A program made the position numbers and the translations under genes. From Hymenobacter polaris (GTDB taxonomy: Bacteria; Bacteroidota; Bacteroidia; Cytophagales; Hymenobacteraceae), in the NCBI RefSeq assembly GCF_012927305.1, contig NZ_JABBGH010000001.1, positions 1,364,001 through 1,428,000 of the forward strand: 64,000 nucleotides of DNA, written 5' to 3'. Positions 60,632 to 64,000 of the stretch are shown piece by piece (positions within the stretch are counted from its first letter, which is position 1; each line of letters opens with the position of its first letter). The notes under the pieces are model-generated. The model saw only the letters and a list, made by a program, of their open reading frames with translations. It had not been told where the DNA came from and did not search any database.

Positions 60632-60725
60632 AAAAAGGCGGTCATGCTGAGTTCCGCGAAGCATCTCTACCGAACACGACTGGCGTGGTAGAGATGCTTC
60701 GCGGAACTCAGCATGACCGCCTTTT
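60632..60725. repeat. Long hairpin repeat, GTCATGCTGAG family, copy 8
   Basis: Arms AAAAAGGCGGTCATGCTGAG... and complement, about 40 bp each, with a short loop (AACACGACTGGCG). It occupies the gap between the convergent cyanophycinase and isoaspartyl peptidase genes. Confidence 0.9.
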
Positions 60726-60743
60726 TTACCCGTTCTCTACTCC

Positions 60744-61694
60744 TTAGTATATAGCCACCAACTCCTCGCCGGCCATACTGTGGCTGGCGCGGTACATGCC
60801 TTCCGAGTTGAAGGGCAGGGCCAGGTGGCCGGCGGCATCTGCGGCAATGAGGCCGCCCTCGCCGCCCACCGGGGCCAGCTTGTCGTGCACCACCACGCGG
60901 CAGGCCTCGGCCAGCGATAACCCTTTGTACTCCATCAGGCAGGCCACGTCGTAGCCCACCACGGCCCGCATAAAGTACTCGCCGTGCCCGGTGCAGCTGA
61001 TGGCGCAGCGCGCATCGGCCCAGGTGCCGGCCCCAATGATGGGCGTGTCGCCGATGCGCGAGTAGCGCTTGTTGGTCATGCCGCCGGTGCTGGTGGCGGC
61101 GGCCAGGTAGCCGCGCTGGTCGCGGGCCACGGCGCCCACGGTGCCTTTTTTCCAGTTGGGGTCGGGGCCTAGGGGGGCTGGGCCGGGGCCAGGGCTGGCG
61201 GCGTGGTCGAGTTGGGTGCGGCCCGCCGCAATGGCTTGCTGCAACTGGTCGAAGCGCTGCTGGGTGAAAAAATAGGCGGGCGGCTGCAGCGGCAGGCCGT
61301 GCGCGTGGGCCAGCTCGTCGGCGCCGGGGTAGGCCAGCAGCACGTGCTCGGTTTGCTCCATCACCAGGCGGGCCGCCCGAATGGGATTCTGCACCTGGCG
61401 CACGCCAGCCACGGCGCCGGCCCGGCCGCTGGCCCCATCCATGAGGGCGGCGTCCATCTCGTGGTGGCCGTCGTGGGTGAACACGGCCCCGCGGCCGGCA
61501 TTAAAGAGCGGGCAGTCTTCGAGGCTGCGCACAGTGGCCTCCACGGCGTCGAGGGCGGGGGCGCCCTGCGCTAGCAGGGTGGTGCCGGCGGCCAGCGCCG
61601 CTTGCAGGGCGGCGCGGTAGGCGGCTTCGAGGGCGGGGGTGAGCGAGGCGCGGGCGATGGTGCCGGCGCCGCCGTGCAAGGCAAGGGCAAACAT
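60744..61694 (-). CDS. iaaA: Isoaspartyl peptidase / plant-type L-asparaginase
   Basis: A 316-residue Ntn hydrolase from the ATG at 61694 (MFALALHGGAG). The autoproteolysis site is before Thr185 in GTVGAVA, which becomes the N-terminal nucleophile of the beta chain. SRIGDTPIIGAGTWAD and TGHGEYFMR are typical substrate-site blocks. The enzyme cleaves beta-aspartyl dipeptides, including the beta-Asp-Arg released by cyanophycinase. With the facing cyanophycinase it would complete cyanophycin breakdown. Confidence 0.93.
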   Translation of the reverse strand: MFALALHGGAGTIARASLTPALEAAYRAALQAALAAGTTLLAQGAPALDAVEATVRSLEDCPLFNAGRGAVFTHDGHHEMDAALMDGASGRAGAVAGVRQVQNPIRAARLVMEQTEHVLLAYPGADELAHAHGLPLQPPAYFFTQQRFDQLQQAIAAGRTQLDHAASPGPGPAPLGPDPNWKKGTVGAVARDQRGYLAAATSTGGMTNKRYSRIGDTPIIGAGTWADARCAISCTGHGEYFMRAVVGYDVACLMEYKGLSLAEACRVVVHDKLAPVGGEGGLIAADAAGHLALPFNSEGMYRASHSMAGEELVAIY

Positions 61695-61951
61695 GGGCAA
61701 ACTGCGGTTAGGCCCGCAAGTTCGCACCACCCTGGCTTACCCGCGGAGCCTAGGGTGGCGCGCTAATAGTTTTAGCGCCGGGCGGCGGCTGGCACCCCGC
61801 CAGCTAGCCCGGTTTGCCAGCATTTCTTGCCCGGAAACTTCATTCGTTAATGCGTTGTTACTTAACCCGCAGCCGGGGGCCTAGGGCCGGGCCGGGCCAC
61901 TAGGCGCGGCAAAAGCTGGCTAAAAAGTCGGCCACCCTCAGTTTTTTTTCG

Positions 61952-61959
61952 TAGGTTTG
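61952..61959 (+). promoter_or_regulatory. Putative -7 box for DUF3127 gene
   Basis: TAGGTTTG matches TAnnTTTG, 37 bp ahead of the ATG at 61997. The upstream sequence is T-rich (CAGTTTTTTTTCG) but no TTTG at the usual spacing is clear. Confidence 0.45.
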
Positions 61960-61996
61960 AACCCACGTATTTCAGAACCAAAAAACTTTTCTACCG

Positions 61997-62425
61997 ATGG
62001 CATACGACGTAACCGGCCGCCTGCACGATATTTTTGATGAACAGCAGGTTAGCGAAAAATTCCGCAAGCGCGAGTTCGTCCTCGAGGTGCAGGAAGGCCA
62101 ATATCCTGAGCAAATTAAGTTTCAGTTGGTGCAGGATAAGACTGCCCTCATCGACCCTTTCAAGATTGGCGACGAGGTGAAAGTGACCTTCAACCTGCGC
62201 GGCCGCGGCTTCAACAAGAATGGCCAGATGCTGTACTTCACCAACCTCGAAGCCTGGCGCATTGAGCCGGCTACGGGTGGCGGCGCTCCCGCCGCGGGTG
62301 GCAGCAGCTCCTACAGCCAGCCCCAGCAGCAGGCGGCCCGCCCCGCCCAAAACCAGAACCCTAACCTGCGCGCTCAGCCCGCAGCCCCCATCGCCAGCGA
62401 CGACGATAACGACCTGCCTTTCTAA
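61997..62425 (+). CDS. DUF3127 protein with SSB-like acidic tail
   Basis: A 142-residue protein. Residues 1-85 match DUF3127 (YDVTGRLHDIFDEQQVSEKFRKREFVLEV, PFKIGDEVKVTFNLRGRGF), predicted to be an OB fold. Residues 92-128 are a Gly/Ser/Gln/Pro-rich linker. The end SDDDNDLPF resembles the acidic hydrophobic tip of single-stranded-DNA-binding protein (usually DDDIPF). This suggests a nucleic-acid role or binding to SSB partners; the function is not known. A strong hairpin terminator follows. Confidence 0.88.
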   Translation: MAYDVTGRLHDIFDEQQVSEKFRKREFVLEVQEGQYPEQIKFQLVQDKTALIDPFKIGDEVKVTFNLRGRGFNKNGQMLYFTNLEAWRIEPATGGGAPAAGGSSSYSQPQQQAARPAQNQNPNLRAQPAAPIASDDDNDLPF

Positions 62426-62458
62426 TTCAGCTGCTAGCCATTGGCTGTTAGCTTCTTC

Positions 62459-62493
62459 AATGTGCCGCTTTCCTAACCGGAAGGCGGCACATT
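62459..62493. terminator. Intrinsic terminator
   Basis: AATGTGCCGCTTTCC and GGAAGGCGGCACATT arms with one mismatch and a 5 nt loop, followed by TTTGCGTTT. It lies 34 bp after the DUF3127 stop. Confidence 0.75.
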
Positions 62494-62571
62494 TGCGTTT
62501 GGGCTGACGTTCTGAACTTGCTTAGTCAACAAAAGCTACCGGCTAACAGCTAGTAGCCAACAGCTTACCAA

Positions 62572-63201
62572 ATGAATTTACGCGCACTTATTCGGCAGGG
62601 CGAGGGCGAGCGGCTGGAATTTAAAAAGAAAACCACCCACCCAACCCGCATTGCCCGCACACTGGCCTCGCTGGCCAACACCCGCGGCGGGCAGGTGCTG
62701 GTGGGCGTGGACGACGACGGGCGCGTAGTGGGCGTGCGCGATGCCGAGGAAGAAATGTACCAACTGCGCGAGGCGGCCGCCCACTACATCGAGCCGCCCC
62801 TGGAGCTGGCGTTGCAGGAAGTGGAGGACGAGGCGGGCGCGGTGGTAGTGGTGGTGAGCGTACCCGAAAGCCGCCATAAGCCTCACCGCGCCCAGGTAGC
62901 GCCCGGCGAGTGGCGCAGCTACGTGCGCGTGCGCGACGAAAGCGTACAAGCCAGCTCCCTCACCGAGCGGGTGCTAGAGCGCCAGCAACCCGAGGCACGC
63001 CTCGAAAAAATTCCGCTTAACAAAGACGAGCTGCGGGTGCTCGACTACCTGCGCACTCACCCGCGCCTCACGGTGCCCGACTGTGCCAAGCTGCTCAATA
63101 TCAGCCGCCGCCGCGCCTACCGGCTCCTCATCAAGCTCACCCTGCACGGCCACACCCGCTACCACGACAAGCAGCAGCAGGAGGCGTACTATACCATCTG
63201 A
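62572..63201 (+). CDS. AlbA_2/Schlafen-type ATP-binding domain protein with C-terminal HTH
   Basis: A 209-residue protein. Residues about 8-125 match the AlbA_2 (divergent AAA-like) domain: EGERLEFKKKT, LASLANTRGGQVLVGVDDDGRVVGV and HYIEPPLELALQEV. Residues about 150-200 form a winged helix (LRVLDYLRTHPRLTVPDCAKLLNISRRRAYRLLIKL). Such proteins are often transcriptional regulators in Bacteroidota. A long hairpin starts at the next base after its stop. Confidence 0.9.
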   Translation: MNLRALIRQGEGERLEFKKKTTHPTRIARTLASLANTRGGQVLVGVDDDGRVVGVRDAEEEMYQLREAAAHYIEPPLELALQEVEDEAGAVVVVVSVPESRHKPHRAQVAPGEWRSYVRVRDESVQASSLTERVLERQQPEARLEKIPLNKDELRVLDYLRTHPRLTVPDCAKLLNISRRRAYRLLIKLTLHGHTRYHDKQQQEAYYTI

Positions 63202-63388
63202 ACCGCAGATTTAACGGATTACGCCGATACGCTTGCTGGCGCAAGCTGACTACGCGAACGGATACCTAACTACTTAAAGCGCTGGAGTTATTCCAGGTTT
63301 TGTAGCAGAAGTAACCAGTCCGTTCGCGTAGTCAGCTTGCGCCAGCAAGCGTATCGGCGCAATCCGTTAAATCCGTTAAATCTGCGGT
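63202..63388. repeat. Long inverted repeat between convergent genes
   Basis: Arms ACCGCAGATTTAACGGATT.CGCCGATACGCTTGC... and complement, about 60 bp, with a few mismatches and an extra AAATCCGTT in the right arm. It begins 1 base after the stop at 63201 and ends 1 base before the stop codon of the small gene at 63389, filling the gap exactly. Confidence 0.9.
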
Positions 63389-63505
63389 CTATTCTTGCTT
63401 GCGGGCGCGGGCGACTTTCTTTTCTTCTTTTTCGGCCTTTTTCTCCTTCATGGATTTGGTCGGCTCTTTTTTCTTCTCTTTGCGGGCGTCTTGGGCTTTG
63501 GCCAT
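63389..63505 (-). CDS. Lysine/glutamate-rich 38-residue protein
   Basis: A 38-residue ORF on the minus strand: MAKAQDARKEKKKEPTKSM, then a KEKKAEKEEKKVARARKQE tail. About 40 percent of its residues are Lys or Arg and none is aromatic. The codons are clean and the stop is TAG. Similar very short Lys-rich proteins are common in Bacteroidota, where they may bind nucleic acid or ribosome; I rely on memory for that. It is too short to be detected by length filters. Confidence 0.55.
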   Translation of the reverse strand: MAKAQDARKEKKKEPTKSMKEKKAEKEEKKVARARKQE

Positions 63506-63636
63506 GATGCAGAAAGGGTTGGGGTGGAAGGATGCTTAAAAGTAGGCGTTTTGCGCGAAATAACGGCCCCTAGGGTCGTATAACGCCCTAACGCACGGGC
63601 GAAGGCGGTTGTTGCGCTGGCCAAAAACGGCTGATT

Positions 63637-64000
63637 TTAGGGCGCAGTGGGGCTTTGCAGCAGCGGCCAGTAGCGCTCGGCTAGCACGCGCAGGTGGTGG
63701 TGCTCGTGGCCGGCCGTTATATAAAGCAGGCCCCGCACCGTGTAGGGGCTGCCGTTAGCGCGCCCCGCCCGGTCGAGCTGCCCGCCGTTGAGGCTACCGA
63801 AAAAGGCCAGCGTGGCGGCCCGCACGGCCTGGTACTCGGCCAGCAAGTCGCTAAGTGGGCGGTCGTTGGCCTCGCAATTGTCGGCGTAGTCGTTTTCGTC
63901 GAAGCCCGGCAGCTCCTGCGCGTCGGCGCGGGCAAAGCGCAGAGCGCGGTACGTGAAAATGCGCTCGGCATCAACAAGATGCAGCAGCACCTGCTTGGGC
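63637..64000 (-). CDS. DinB family protein, truncated at window end
   Basis: The last 121 codons of a DinB-fold protein; the start lies beyond the window. Visible blocks: LLHLVDAERIFTYRALRFARAD with the first metal-binding His, a central PGFDENDYAD and the C-terminal AGHEHHHLRVLAERY carrying the remaining His residues. DinB/YfiT proteins are metal-dependent and include mycothiol or bacillithiol transferases. The exact role is unknown. Confidence 0.9.
   Translation of the reverse strand, partial: PKQVLLHLVDAERIFTYRALRFARADAQELPGFDENDYADNCEANDRPLSDLLAEYQAVRAATLAFFGSLNGGQLDRAGRANGSPYTVRGLLYITAGHEHHHLRVLAERYWPLLQSPTAP

Noticed and set aside
865..60725. Recurring hairpins considered as CRISPR repeats or rRNA/tRNA genes
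   Set aside because: They are single palindromes spaced kilobases apart, not regularly spaced direct repeats, and have no tRNA cloverleaf.

Overview
The window looks like chromosome from a high-GC Bacteroidota, most likely a Hymenobacter-type member of the Cytophagales. The basis is GC-rich coding DNA, a TonB-dependent receptor paired with DUF4249, a DUF4296 lipoprotein, the long two-part form of IspG, DUF3127, and promoter-like TAnnTTTG boxes upstream of genes. No rRNA, tRNA, CRISPR array, complete transposase or phage module was seen. The sequence is mostly housekeeping and envelope genes on both strands with short intergenic gaps.

Layout. 1-9 kb: DUF4197 protein, methyltransferase plus UbiA prenyltransferase, YjbR protein, phytanoyl-CoA dioxygenase-like protein, ispG, and a PAS-only protein. 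9-20 kb: 2-hydroxyacid dehydrogenase, two uncharacterised proteins, folE, a TIGR01777 epimerase, gmhB, protoporphyrinogen oxidase, a dolichol-phosphate-mannose-synthase-like GT2, TerC, an EgtD-type methyltransferase and a MATE exporter. 20-31 kb: DUF922, DUF4296, DUF58 plus a Bat-like membrane protein, sirtuin, a DUF2459 protein, two beta-propeller proteins, EcsC, aldo/keto reductase, DUF3601 and a secreted VOC protein. 31-37 kb: YeiH exporter with a LysR regulator, then the TonB receptor and DUF4249 pair. 37-39.4 kb: an AT-rich accessory island with a HAD (RNA-repair type) protein, two unknown ORFs and two remnants of the 3' end of a Hen1 RNA methyltransferase gene. 39.4-50 kb: TolB-like propeller, sugar-phosphate isomerase, FAD monooxygenase with an AraC regulator, GH1 glucosidase, glycosyltransferase and LpxH-like phosphoesterase. 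50-64 kb: NUDIX, DEAD-box helicase, XRE regulator, L,D-transpeptidase, LTA4-hydrolase-type M1 peptidase, cyanophycinase facing an isoaspartyl peptidase, DUF3127, an AlbA_2 protein, a 38-residue lysine-rich protein and a truncated DinB protein.

Beyond the genes, two sequence-wide signals stand out. First, the palindrome CCTAGG (often CCCTAGGG) occurs about 97 times by hand count, inside genes and between them, several times more than base composition predicts. It is missing from the AT-rich parts. Second, a family of long perfect hairpins sharing a GTCATGCTGAG...GAAGCATCTCTACC arm occurs eight times, always between genes and mostly between convergent ones. A related hairpin has landed inside the signal-peptide region of the DUF4249 gene. 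Other long inverted repeats sit at 12.9, 32.6 and 63.2 kb.

All calls are from reading the sequence and from recalled family knowledge; no database search was run.
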